64,000 nt of DNA, taken from positions 1 through 64,000 of the forward strand of contig NZ_QEPT01000006.1 of assembly GCF_003252755.1 (NCBI RefSeq), given 5' to 3'. The notes beneath the pieces were generated by a model that did no database searches, was not told the origin of the DNA, and saw only the letters and a list, made by a program, of their open reading frames with translations. Source of the stretch: Haemophilus parainfluenzae. Its GTDB lineage: Bacteria > Pseudomonadota > Gammaproteobacteria > Enterobacterales > Pasteurellaceae. Positions 37,626 to 45,960 of this stretch are shown here, one piece after another. The first letter of the stretch is position 1; every line of letters begins with the position of its first letter. The translations under genes were made by a program, and so were the position numbers.

Positions 37626-38039
37626 TCATTTTAGTGGCACAAAATTAATGCCGCTATGTTGCAATAAAGTATTCATTAAATCATTATTTTGTTCAAACTG
37701 GCTACATTTGCCTTTGAGCTGAATTAAGCGAATTCTCAAGTGAGCCAATTCATGGATCCGTTTTGATACTTCTCGAATATGTCGATCTAGCAACTCATTA
37801 ATTTCTCTTTCCTGCTCTTGAGTAGCACATTGAGGATTGAGCAACATTTTGATTTCTTTTAGTGAAATATCCAAACTGCGGCAATAGCAAATAAAAGAAA
37901 GTTGTTTCAAATGCTCTTCCGTATAAACGCGAAAATTACCACTTGTTCGCTTAGCGGGTTCAATCAATCCTTGTTTTTCATAGAAACGTACGGCTTCCAC
38001 CGTACAGCCAACAATGTTGGCTAGCTGACCAATTTTCAT
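37626..38039 (-). CDS. nimR: MerR-family nickel-responsive regulator NimR
   Basis: Protein of 137 aa with a MerR winged helix (MKIGQLANIVGCTVEAVRFYEKQGLI), a dimerisation helix (about 80-115) and a C-terminal metal segment with Cys119 and His130. Similar proteins sense Cd/Pb, but in H. influenzae a MerR-like regulator, NimR, controls the nickel importer nikKLMQO. Here it is divergent from exactly that operon, across a MerR-type promoter, so NimR is the best call. Confidence 0.85.
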   Translation of the reverse strand: MKIGQLANIVGCTVEAVRFYEKQGLIEPAKRTSGNFRVYTEEHLKQLSFICYCRSLDISLKEIKMLLNPQCATQEQEREINELLDRHIREVSKRIHELAHLRIRLIQLKGKCSQFEQNNDLMNTLLQHSGINFVPLK

Positions 38040-38055
38040 TTTTTTAAAATTACAC

Positions 38056-38086
38056 TTGACTCTGAAGTTACTTCATATTTTATACT
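38056..38086 (+). promoter_or_regulatory. MerR-type promoter/operator of nikKLMQO
   Basis: -35 TTGACT (38056-38061) and -10 TATACT (38081-38086) are 19 nt apart, the over-long spacing that MerR proteins correct by untwisting DNA. A dyad TGAAGT-T-ACTTCA sits in the spacer (38063-38075). It is the expected NimR site. Confidence 0.85.
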
Positions 38087-38124
38087 TTATCACAGTATTC
38101 ACATGTTAGAAAAGGAGAACTTCC

Positions 38125-38808
38125 ATGAAAAAAACAGCATTACTTATCACTGCACTATTCGGTGCTTCACTCGCTAATGCACATAATGTTTGGTTGGAGC
38201 CCGTTAAGGATGTAAAAGGGCAATATGTGGTTAAATTTGGTCATGAGGAAACTGAAACCTATCCTCAAAGCAAATTAAAAGCGGTACGCCTACTTGATGC
38301 TAAAGGCCAATTGCAAAATGCCACAGTAAACTTTAAAGAAGGCGAAGCACACTTTGCTGCACCTGATGCTGCCATCGCATTTATTCGCTTTGATAATGGC
38401 GTTTGGTCAAAATTGCCAAGCGGTAAATATGTCGAAAAAACCAAACAGCAAGCACCTGAAGCTGTACTCAGTGTTAATCCAGTCAAATTCGGCAAAGCGA
38501 TTTTACACTGGGATGCACAAGCGAATAAATCACACAATATGGATTATGAGCTTATTCCACAAAGTGAACCGAAAGCGGGACAACCACTCGATATTCTCGT
38601 GTTAGTAAAAGGTAAACCTGAGCAAGGCATCAAAGTGGGTTTAGGCGAAGATCACCCATTCAACTTAACCAATGAAAAAGGTATTGCACAATTCACCCCT
38701 AAAGCGGGCTATAACAAAGTCTGGGCTGAATTTGACGAGCCGGTTCAAGACAATCCTGACTATAACAAACGTAGTGTTGAATATATGCTAACTTTTGACG
38801 CGAAATAA
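38125..38808 (+). CDS. nikK: Nickel uptake accessory periplasmic protein NikK
   Basis: DUF4198-type periplasmic protein of 227 aa, first gene of the Haemophilus nikKLMQO energy-coupling-factor nickel importer. The signal peptide is cut at ANA-HNVW, so a His becomes the N-terminal residue, a plausible metal ligand. Further His residues lie in KFGHEETE, ILHWDAQANKSHN and GEDHPF. AAGGAG precedes the start. The stop overlaps nikL (TAATG). Confidence 0.88.
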   Translation: MKKTALLITALFGASLANAHNVWLEPVKDVKGQYVVKFGHEETETYPQSKLKAVRLLDAKGQLQNATVNFKEGEAHFAAPDAAIAFIRFDNGVWSKLPSGKYVEKTKQQAPEAVLSVNPVKFGKAILHWDAQANKSHNMDYELIPQSEPKAGQPLDILVLVKGKPEQGIKVGLGEDHPFNLTNEKGIAQFTPKAGYNKVWAEFDEPVQDNPDYNKRSVEYMLTFDAK

Positions 38809-39311
38809 TGAAAAGAGTTGTATTTTTAACCGCACTTTTCACCTGGCTGTGCGCACCATCAGCATTGGCTCATAGTTTGCATGTTTTTGCACAATATGAT
38901 GGACGCACAGTTTCTGGCAAAGCCTATTATTCCGATATGACCCCAGCGGCAGAAACCTATATGGAGATTTTTCAAGCTGGTCAGGACTCCCCTCTATTGG
39001 AAGGTAAAACGGATCGCGATGGGCAATTTGCCTATCCGATCAATACGACTGCCGAAGGTGCCATTAAAGTAGTGATAGAAGGTGAAGAAGGACATCGAGC
39101 CTCAATTGTTGCCAACAGAGTATCTGCGCAAACCACTAATAACAGTGACAATGCATTGATGTTGGTCCGCGAAGATATTTCTAAATTAAAAGACAAAATT
39201 TACCTGCACGATATTATTGGCGGTATCGGCTATATTGTTGGTATTTTTGGCTTATGGGCATTGATTAGAGCCTCAAAGATGACGCGTGCGTCGCAATCTA
39301 AGGAAAGATAA
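38808..39311 (+). CDS. nikL: Nickel uptake accessory membrane protein NikL
   Basis: Protein of 167 aa with signal peptide (cut at ALA-HSLH, again exposing His), an Ig-like periplasmic domain with the segment KTDRDGQFAYPI, and one C-terminal membrane helix (about 138-157). It replaces the NikN-type component in this ECF system. An uptake sequence (38829-38837) encodes LTALF within its signal peptide. Confidence 0.87.
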   Translation: MKRVVFLTALFTWLCAPSALAHSLHVFAQYDGRTVSGKAYYSDMTPAAETYMEIFQAGQDSPLLEGKTDRDGQFAYPINTTAEGAIKVVIEGEEGHRASIVANRVSAQTTNNSDNALMLVREDISKLKDKIYLHDIIGGIGYIVGIFGLWALIRASKMTRASQSKER

Positions 39312-39312
39312 T

Positions 39313-39924
39313 ATGCATTTATCGGAAGGTGTGTTGCATACACCCGTATTGCTTGGTGGTGCAGCTGTCGCATTAGTCTGCGTAATGATTGGTCTTAAAC
39401 GACTCAATTCGCAGCAATTGCCGCTAACGGCATTGTTTGCCGCTGCCTTTTTTGTTGCCGGTACCATTCATGTACCAGTTGGCATTGGCAGCGTGCATCT
39501 CATCTTAAACGGCATGGCCGGTCTATTTCTTGGTTGGGCGGTATTCCCTGCCTTTTTAATCGCATTGGTATTACAAGTCTTGCTCTTTTCCTTCGGTGGA
39601 TTTGCCGTGCTTGGTGTCAATTTATGTGTGATGGCATTGCCTGCCCTTCTTGTACATTGGCTATTTGCAAAAAGACTTGAAAATGACAATTCCCGTCGCA
39701 CTCAAATTACTGCCGGTATTGGTGCTGGCGTGATCGGCGTTGGCGGTTCAGCCTTGCTTGCCTCTCTTGTCTTAGCATTAGATGGTGGTAAAGCCTACAG
39801 CGATCTGATCATGTTACTGGTGATATCACATATCCCTGTATTTATTATCGACAGTATCGTCAGTGTTGGTGTGGTCTTATTGTTAAACAAAATGTATCCA
39901 ACAGCGCTCAGTGTGGTGAAATGA
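39313..39924 (+). CDS. nikM: ECF nickel transporter substrate-binding membrane protein NikM
   Basis: CbiM/NikM S-component, 203 aa from the ATG at 39313. The N terminus MHLSEGVLHTPVL provides the His2-based ATCUN-like nickel site. About six membrane helices follow. The second His motif HVPVGIGSVHLILNG is typical. The longer frame from 39286 would hide the essential N-terminal Met-His, so it is rejected. It overlaps nikQ by 4 nt (ATGA). Confidence 0.93.
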   Translation: MHLSEGVLHTPVLLGGAAVALVCVMIGLKRLNSQQLPLTALFAAAFFVAGTIHVPVGIGSVHLILNGMAGLFLGWAVFPAFLIALVLQVLLFSFGGFAVLGVNLCVMALPALLVHWLFAKRLENDNSRRTQITAGIGAGVIGVGGSALLASLVLALDGGKAYSDLIMLLVISHIPVFIIDSIVSVGVVLLLNKMYPTALSVVK

Positions 39925-40565
39925 ATTTTCTTGCTATTTTCCAACCGCACTTACGATTAATTTATGTGTTTTTGTGTGGACTTATCGTCAGCACAATGAC
40001 ACATATTTCAACGCTTGTTATCCTCAATCTTGTGGTACTCAGTGGATTATTTATTGCGCTAATACGCTATCGAAAATCCCTTGCCGGTTATTTTAAATAT
40101 TGGCTAAAACTAAATTTCTTCACTTTGCTTGTTTGGTTAACCTTAAGCTGGAAAATCACCGAACAAAGTTTAGCATTAAATCTAATAGGGATTCAGCTTG
40201 CACTGCTCATCACACTACGTTTCAATTTGATTTTAAGTCTAACTCGACTCTTGTTAATTGATATGAACGAGAGCCTTTTATTGCAAGCATTGTGCCGTTT
40301 GCCATTACCTGAAAAACTACTTCACCTATTTGTTCTCACTGTGCGCTATATTTCAGTGTTCAGTGAAGTACATAAAAAGATGGATATGGCAATGCGAGCA
40401 CGTGGCTACCAGCCAAAACTTAATGGCAGAACCTTATTTATCGCGGCGCAGAGTGTCGCCCTATTATTAATTCATGCACTCGTTAAAGCAGAAAAAACAG
40501 AAATGGCGCTAAAAGCTCGTGGCTTTCAGCTGCATGATGTGAAAAAAACACAGGATAAATCTTGA
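39921..40565 (+). CDS. nikQ: ECF transporter transmembrane coupling protein NikQ
   Basis: CbiQ-type T-component, 214 aa, about five membrane helices. The two ATPase-contact motifs are seen: AMRARGYQP (near 157) and ALKARGFQL (near 200). Couples NikO ATP hydrolysis to NikM. Overlaps both neighbours by a few bases. Confidence 0.92.
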   Translation: MNFLAIFQPHLRLIYVFLCGLIVSTMTHISTLVILNLVVLSGLFIALIRYRKSLAGYFKYWLKLNFFTLLVWLTLSWKITEQSLALNLIGIQLALLITLRFNLILSLTRLLLIDMNESLLLQALCRLPLPEKLLHLFVLTVRYISVFSEVHKKMDMAMRARGYQPKLNGRTLFIAAQSVALLLIHALVKAEKTEMALKARGFQLHDVKKTQDKS

Positions 40566-41206
40566 TGAACGTCCTCGAAGTCAAACAATTACAGATCATG
40601 CGCGAGCAACGCGTGATTATTGATAACCTTTCTTTTGAACTCCCTGAAGGCCATCGCCTTTTTTTACAAGGTGATATTGGTTGTGGGAAATCGACATTAC
40701 TACATTGCTTATTAGGTTTTATACCTTACCAACAAGGAGAAATTCGCTGGTTCGGTAATGTATGTAGACAAGAAAAAGATTTTGTACCACTACGTGGAAA
40801 GGTAGGCATCTGTTTCCAATATGCTGGCGATCAACTTTTCGGCCCAACTGTACTTGATGATGTGGCCTTTGGTCCTCTCAATCAAGGATTGAACAGAGAT
40901 GAAGCCTATCAAATTGCATTACAACAGTTGGAGCGTCTAAATATTGTTGGATTAAAAGATCGCTCTGTGAATACCTTATCTGGTGGTGAACAGAATTTTA
41001 CTGCACTGGCTGGCGTGCTAGCGATGCAGCCAAAAGTATTATTATTGGATGAGCCAACCAATGGACTGGATGTAAAAAATATCGCAAAACTGACCGCACT
41101 TTTACGTGAACTACAGTTACCAATGCTTATTGCCTCACATGATTTACGCTTTAGTGAAACACTCGCCGATTCCTGCTTATCTTTAGCTACAGATAACGAT
41201 GGCTGA
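40565..41206 (+). CDS. nikO: ECF transporter ATP-binding protein NikO
   Basis: ATPase of 213 aa: Walker A GDIGCGKST, Q-loop CFQYAGDQLFGPTVLDDVAFGP typical of ECF ATPases, signature LSGGEQNFT, Walker B VLLLDEPTNGLD, switch His in IASHDLRF. The signature has N-F-T where R/K-V-A is usual, a mild deviation. The start is the ATG in the TGATG overlap with nikQ. Confidence 0.92.
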   Translation: MNVLEVKQLQIMREQRVIIDNLSFELPEGHRLFLQGDIGCGKSTLLHCLLGFIPYQQGEIRWFGNVCRQEKDFVPLRGKVGICFQYAGDQLFGPTVLDDVAFGPLNQGLNRDEAYQIALQQLERLNIVGLKDRSVNTLSGGEQNFTALAGVLAMQPKVLLLDEPTNGLDVKNIAKLTALLRELQLPMLIASHDLRFSETLADSCLSLATDNDG

Positions 41207-41238
41207 ATGCGTTCATAATGCGTAAGGAAATAATTCAA

Positions 41239-41271
41239 TAAAAAACGGGCGAACCATTTAAGTTCGCCCGT
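41239..41271 (-). terminator. Rho-independent terminator of fdhF
   Basis: Minus-strand stem ACGGGCGAAC/GTTCGCCCGT followed by TTTTTTATTG, between converging nikO and fdhF. Confidence 0.88.
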
Positions 41272-41290
41272 CATTCATTTATGACGCTAA

Positions 41291-43450
41291 TCAAGCCACA
41301 AGTGCGGTTTCTTTTAAGCGATTTTTTAATTTCGCGTATTCAGTTACCACATAGCGTTCAGCCCAGGCTTGGTCTTCGATTTTATCAATACGAACCGCGC
41401 TATATTTGTATTCCGGCGTTCTAGAACCTGGATTCAAATGTTCAGCGGTTAATTCGTTACATTTACCGATCCACCATTGATAGGTCATATAACAAGCGCC
41501 TTTGTTGGTACGCGTACTCACATCCGCGCGAGAAATCACTTTACCGCGTGATGATGCAATCCAAACCAAGTCGTTGTTTTTAATGCCTAATTCTTTGGCG
41601 TCTTGATCGTTCATTTGTACGAATCCTGGTTCATCCGCAAGTGCCGCAAGTGCACGGCAGTTACCAGTCATAGAACGGCAGGAATAGTGACCAACTTCAC
41701 GTACGGTAGAAAGTACCAATGGGAATTCTTCTGAAAGATCTTCCATCGGTGGTTCCCAGTCGCAAGCAAAGAATTCAGCTTTGCCGTTCGGACGGTCGAA
41801 GATTTGGCCTTTATACAAATATTGCGTACCTTGATCTTCAGGACCTTCGTCAGTACATGGCCATTGGATATAACCCAAGCCTTCCATTTTTTCGTAAGTT
41901 GCCCCTTTGTAAATTGGACAAAGCGAACGAAGTTCATCCCAAATTTCTTTGGTATTGTTATAGTGCATTGGGTAGCCCATTGCTGTAGCAAGTTCGCTAA
42001 TGATTACCCAGTCATCCTTGACGTCGCCGGTTGGTTCAACGGCTTTATAGAAACGTTGGAAACCACGGTCAGCAGCACTATATACACCTTCATGTTCAGC
42101 ACAAGAAGTCGCAGGTAATAAAATATCTGCTTCTGCGGCTGTTTGAGTCATGAAAATATCTTGAACGATAAGAAGTTCAACTTTCTCGAAGGCTTTTTTA
42201 ACAGCATTAATATCAGGCTCAGTTTGTAATGTATCTTCACCCATGATATAGAATGCTTTAATTTTATCTTCCATGATCGCTTCAGGTACTTCACTCAACG
42301 GTACACCTGGTTTGCTTGGAATAGACGGTACGCCCCAAGCTTTCGCAAATTTTGCATTAATTTCCGGGTCAGCAAAACTTTGATAGCCCGGTAATGTGTT
42401 GAATAACGCACCCATATCGCACGCACCCTGTACGTTGTTTTGACCACGCACTGGGTTTACACCAACATTTGGTTTACCTAAGTTACCGGTAAGCATTGCC
42501 AAGCTTGCTAACGCACGTACGGTTTCTACACCTTGACGGAATTGGCAAACGCCCATACCCCATAAGATAGTAGCAGTTTCCGCTTTCGCATAAGTGCGGG
42601 CAATTTCACGCAACATCTCAGGTTCAATACCTGTGATGTGTTGAGTGGATTCCGGTGTATAAGCTTTCACGGTTTCATAGAACGCATCGAAGTTTTCGGT
42701 GTGTTCATCAATAAATTTTTGATCTTGTAATCCTTCTTCTAAAATCACATTCATCATCGCATTCAAGAATGCCACGTTAGACCCGTTAGCAAGCGGCGCA
42801 TAAATATCCGCAATACGGGCTGTTTCGATTTTACGAGGGTCACAAACAATCACTTTCGCCCCTTTTGCTTTGGCGTGGTTAATCCGACGCGCCACAATAG
42901 GGTGTGAAGTGGAGGCATTATAGCCAAAAATAAATACGCATTTGGTATCTTCAATCTCAACAATTGAGTTGGACATTGCGCCGTTACCGACCGATTTGAG
43001 CAGACCTGTTACAGAAGGGCCGTGTCACACGCGCGCACAACAGTCAATGTTGTTATTTCCTAATACCGCACGGGCGAATTTTTGCATAACGAAGTTCACT
43101 TCGTTACCTGGTCCACGGGAAGAGCCCGTTACCATAATTGATTCGTTACCGTACTTTTCTTTGATTTCACTGAGACGTTTTGCTGTGTAAGAAATCGCTT
43201 CTTCCCAGCTCACTGGTGTGAATGGTTCGCCACGTTTGTAGCGGATCATCGGTTGAGTTAGGCGAGGAGTCAGGATTTTTGTGTCATGCACAAAATCCCA
43301 GCCATAATATCCTTTTAGGCATAACTCCCCTTCGTTTGTCTTGCCGTTTGCACCTTCAGCTCCCACAATTTTGTTGTTTTCCACCAAAAGATGGATTTTA
43401 CAACCTGAGGCACAATACGGACATACGGTAATTACTTTTTTAATAGCCAT
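41291..43450 (-). CDS. fdhF: Formate dehydrogenase H, selenocysteine-containing
   Basis: Molybdopterin enzyme that oxidises formate to CO2 and passes electrons to the hydrogenase complex. The full product is 719 aa, read through an in-frame TGA at 43025-43027 as selenocysteine 142 in DCCARV-U-HGPSV, exactly where E. coli FdhF has Sec140. A plain reading splits it in two (41291-42976 and 43025-43450). N-terminal [4Fe-4S] set CPYCASGCKIHL...CLKG, then MGD-binding regions. A 177-nt gap with no gene separates it from the protease gene, so it may have its own promoter. Terminator follows. Confidence 0.95.
42988..43027 (-). promoter_or_regulatory. Bacterial SECIS element directly after the fdhF UGA
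   Basis: Numbering from the U of UGA: U17 is bulged, loop G22-G23-U24-C25 is kept, and pairs 15-31 (U-A), 16-30 (G-C), 18-29 (A-U), 20-27 and 21-26 form. Compared with E. coli fdhF, pairs 15-31 and 18-29 have changed on both sides, keeping pairing. Only 19-28 (A-C) fails. This supports SelB-directed selenocysteine insertion. Confidence 0.82.
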
Positions 43451-43627
43451 AGTAACGTCCTTATTTTAGATACAACACGAGGTTAGAGATAGAATTAGAA
43501 TAATTAATTCTGGGTATATATTACACCCAAAATCAGCTTATAGTCTTACAAAAAACATGGATTTATTGATATAAAACAGGTTTTCGTAATATTTTTAAAC
43601 TATGTTTAGAAAATCCCCCCACTTTTT

Positions 43628-44086
43628 CTACAAAACAGGAATCTCTTCAAGCGATCTTCCCTCGTTTAAAAAATCATACATAAATTGCACAGACTCTTTT
43701 ACCCTGTCTGTCATCGGAAAACCAAAAGAAACAAGATCAGGTTGAAGTCCTACAAAAACAATTTGTTTAATATCCTGTTCCAGTTGTTCAATGAGGTAAT
43801 TGAGCGGCATATTATGCGTACTCATGAAAAACATTTCCGCAATGCTTTCTTTCTCAATGATTCGGATTTTACCTGGCGCTAATTCCATATCAGCCGCATC
43901 GAAAATTAAAAGCAAATCGGGTTTCATGTCTCGCACAATATGGGCAACATTTTCCGGTGCTGAACCACCATCAAGTGCGGTCCACTTTGGCAATGGATTT
44001 TCACTCAATAATTGATAGAGATAAGGCCCAGCGCCATCATCGCCCATCATGCTGTTGCCAACGGTTAAGATCACATTATTCGTCAC
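43628..44086 (-). CDS. hycI: Hydrogenase maturation endopeptidase (HycI-type)
   Basis: Nickel-dependent protease that removes the C-terminal tail of the large subunit HyfG. The 152-aa protein has GNSMMGDDGAGPYL (metal Asp), DAADMELAPG (second Asp) and MSTHNMPLNYL (metal His). It starts with GTG at 44086, overlapping hyfJ by 11 nt, and matches the N terminus of E. coli HycI. Confidence 0.92.
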   Translation of the reverse strand: MTNNVILTVGNSMMGDDGAGPYLYQLLSENPLPKWTALDGGSAPENVAHIVRDMKPDLLLIFDAADMELAPGKIRIIEKESIAEMFFMSTHNMPLNYLIEQLEQDIKQIVFVGLQPDLVSFGFPMTDRVKESVQFMYDFLNEGRSLEEIPVL

Positions 44087-44483
44087 GTCGTTTCACCATA
44101 ATATACATCACAGGTTCACGCTGAATGGACGCCAGCGTATCCATCAAAATTTCAACCCACTCTTGATGTTGTGGCGTGAAATTGGCTTTGTTTTCATCCA
44201 TCGCTTTCGCCAATAAATTGACATGGCTAGAATCAATCACGATTTCACCGAATCGCATTAAGCCGGCAAATTTACGTTTAGCATCCCCTTCTGGAAAGCT
44301 ATCTACAAAACGTTGATAAGCATCGTAGTCACAAACCAGTAATTTTTTAAAACAATCAATTACGCCAACATGGTGACCAATCGCCAAAGAGTAATACATC
44401 ACCTGTTTTGCTTGCTCTGGCACTTGCTCATCGTTTTCGACGAAACGTTCGTTTAATAAATAGAAAAAGACTTTCGTTGTCAT
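44076..44483 (-). CDS. hyfJ: Hydrogenase-4 maturation/assembly protein HyfJ (HycH family)
   Basis: Protein of 135 aa of the HycH/HyfJ family, needed for assembly of formate hydrogenlyase large subunits in E. coli but not part of the complex. Recognised by KVFFYLLNERFVE and YYSLAIGHHVGVIDCF. A stem-loop lies between hyfI and this gene. Confidence 0.88.
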   Translation of the reverse strand: MTTKVFFYLLNERFVENDEQVPEQAKQVMYYSLAIGHHVGVIDCFKKLLVCDYDAYQRFVDSFPEGDAKRKFAGLMRFGEIVIDSSHVNLLAKAMDENKANFTPQHQEWVEILMDTLASIQREPVMYIMVKRRDE

Positions 44484-44501
44484 AACATTCCCATTTTTAT
44501 A

Positions 44502-44519
44502 GGGGCAATCACTTGCCCC
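44502..44519 (-). other. Intercistronic stem-loop between hyfI and hyfJ
   Basis: GGGGCAA/TTGCCCC with a 4-nt loop, followed on the minus strand by TATAAAAAT, not a proper T run. Could reduce expression of the assembly genes relative to the structural subunits or stabilise mRNA. Confidence 0.5.
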
Positions 44520-44527
44520 ATTATTAA

Positions 44528-45304
44528 TTATCCCGAAAACGGCAGACTAATCGCATGCAAACGATTGACGATTTCGCTTAAACGAGGATCGGCTTCTCGT
44601 TCTAGGTATTCACCTAAACGTACACCAAATGGCACTTTGTCATTTTCTGCCATCATTGCCATAAATTGGTTAGCGATGTTACCGCCTTGACGATAACCGG
44701 CAAGACGACGAGCTTCTCGTTCAAGACTAATACGCAAATCCAACGGAATGGTTGGGAAACGTAATTTAGCTTCTGCGTTAGGATCGGCTTTTTCTTGTTT
44801 GCCTTTAAGTTTTTGATCAAGTAAACCAAGCGCGACAGCAAAACCATAAATAGTGGCGGCAGGTGTTGGTGGACAGCCAGGAATATAGACATCAACCGGT
44901 ACGATTTGGTCAGAACCACCCCATACACAATAGAGATCGTGGAAAATACCGCCGCCGCAACCGCAAGCCCCGTAAGCGATACAGATTTTTGGATCCGGCG
45001 CGGCTTGATAAGCACGCATGGCTGGCGTACGCATCGCACGGGTAACCGCACCAGTGAACAAGAGAATGTCCGCATGGCGAGGTGACGCTACCACTTTAAT
45101 ACCAAAACGTTCCGCATCAAATGTTGGCGTAATAGTACTGAAAATCTCGATTTCACACCCATTACAACCGCCACAGTCCACACGGTAAACGTAAGCTGAA
45201 CGTTGAATATCTTTCAGCAATGTTTGTTTCATTTTGGCTATATTTTCATCAATACTAAACGGTGTTGATATACCATTAACCGGCATTGGAATTTGAGTGT
45301 TCAT
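44528..45304 (-). CDS. hyfI: Hydrogenase-4 small subunit HyfI (NuoB-like)
   Basis: Small [NiFe]-hydrogenase subunit of the complex I-related group 4 type, 258 aa. It carries a proximal [4Fe-4S] cluster: C44, C47 or C50 in [10 protein letters not shown]114 in YGACGCGGG, and C144 in IPGCPPTP. No Tat signal, in keeping with a cytoplasm-facing enzyme. Overlaps hyfH by ATGA. Confidence 0.93.
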   Translation of the reverse strand: MNTQIPMPVNGISTPFSIDENIAKMKQTLLKDIQRSAYVYRVDCGGCNGCEIEIFSTITPTFDAERFGIKVVASPRHADILLFTGAVTRAMRTPAMRAYQAAPDPKICIAYGACGCGGGIFHDLYCVWGGSDQIVPVDVYIPGCPPTPAATIYGFAVALGLLDQKLKGKQEKADPNAEAKLRFPTIPLDLRISLEREARRLAGYRQGGNIANQFMAMMAENDKVPFGVRLGEYLEREADPRLSEIVNRLHAISLPFSG

Positions 45305-45948
45305 CGTCTTTCGCCTCCTGCTAAAACTTTAGGTAAATCAACCGCACTTTCCTCACGTTGTTCGATTGCTTTTTTGAAATTCAAGCGAACTGGCTCCTTA
45401 AAGTCGATCAATTTCATCCGCATATTGGATTCCATATTTGCGGTTTTTTCTAAACTATGTTGACGTTTGCAAACCGGACAGGTATGTAATTCTGCCAATT
45501 TTCGTTTCACTAACTCTGGATTATCCAAAGTTTGTTTGAATAAATCGATGGTGTAATTCAGTTCTTTATAAGAAATAAACGGTTTACCACATTCCTGACA
45601 AGTTACAGTAGCAAAGGTGGTTTCTTGGAAAAGATCCTGTTTATTGGTCACTGAGAGTTCAAAATCTTGTGATAAGCGAATCGCCTTAGTTGGGCAAACT
45701 TCTTCACAACGACCACAGAAAATACAACGACCAAGGAATAATGACCATGTACGGTCGCCTGTAACCGGATCCGTTCTCATGGTCAACGCATTGGCTGGAC
45801 AGGCAATGGTACAAGCCGCGCAGACAATACATTGATCAGAATTAAGTTCCGGTTTTCCTCTAAAATCATCATCGACTTCATAAGGTTTGAACGGATATTT
45901 GGTGGTGACATCACCTGCTTTAAATACCGTTTTTAGTAATTTAAACAT
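45301..45948 (-). CDS. hyfH: Hydrogenase-4 ferredoxin subunit HyfH (NuoI-like)
   Basis: Protein of 215 aa with two [4Fe-4S] motifs, [12 protein letters not shown] (near 41) and [12 protein letters not shown] (near 77), relaying electrons toward the small subunit. The C-terminal half adds two CxxC pairs ([16 protein letters not shown]) that could hold zinc, as in HycF/HyfH. It is 12 nt after hyfG. Confidence 0.93.
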   Translation of the reverse strand: MFKLLKTVFKAGDVTTKYPFKPYEVDDDFRGKPELNSDQCIVCAACTIACPANALTMRTDPVTGDRTWSLFLGRCIFCGRCEEVCPTKAIRLSQDFELSVTNKQDLFQETTFATVTCQECGKPFISYKELNYTIDLFKQTLDNPELVKRKLAELHTCPVCKRQHSLEKTANMESNMRMKLIDFKEPVRLNFKKAIEQREESAVDLPKVLAGGERR

Positions 45949-45960
45949 TTTCCGCCTCCC

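Noticed and set aside
43025-43450. fdhF as a pseudogene or two separate genes
   Set aside because: The only break is a TGA at the known selenocysteine position, followed by an intact SECIS-like stem, and the frame continues unchanged.
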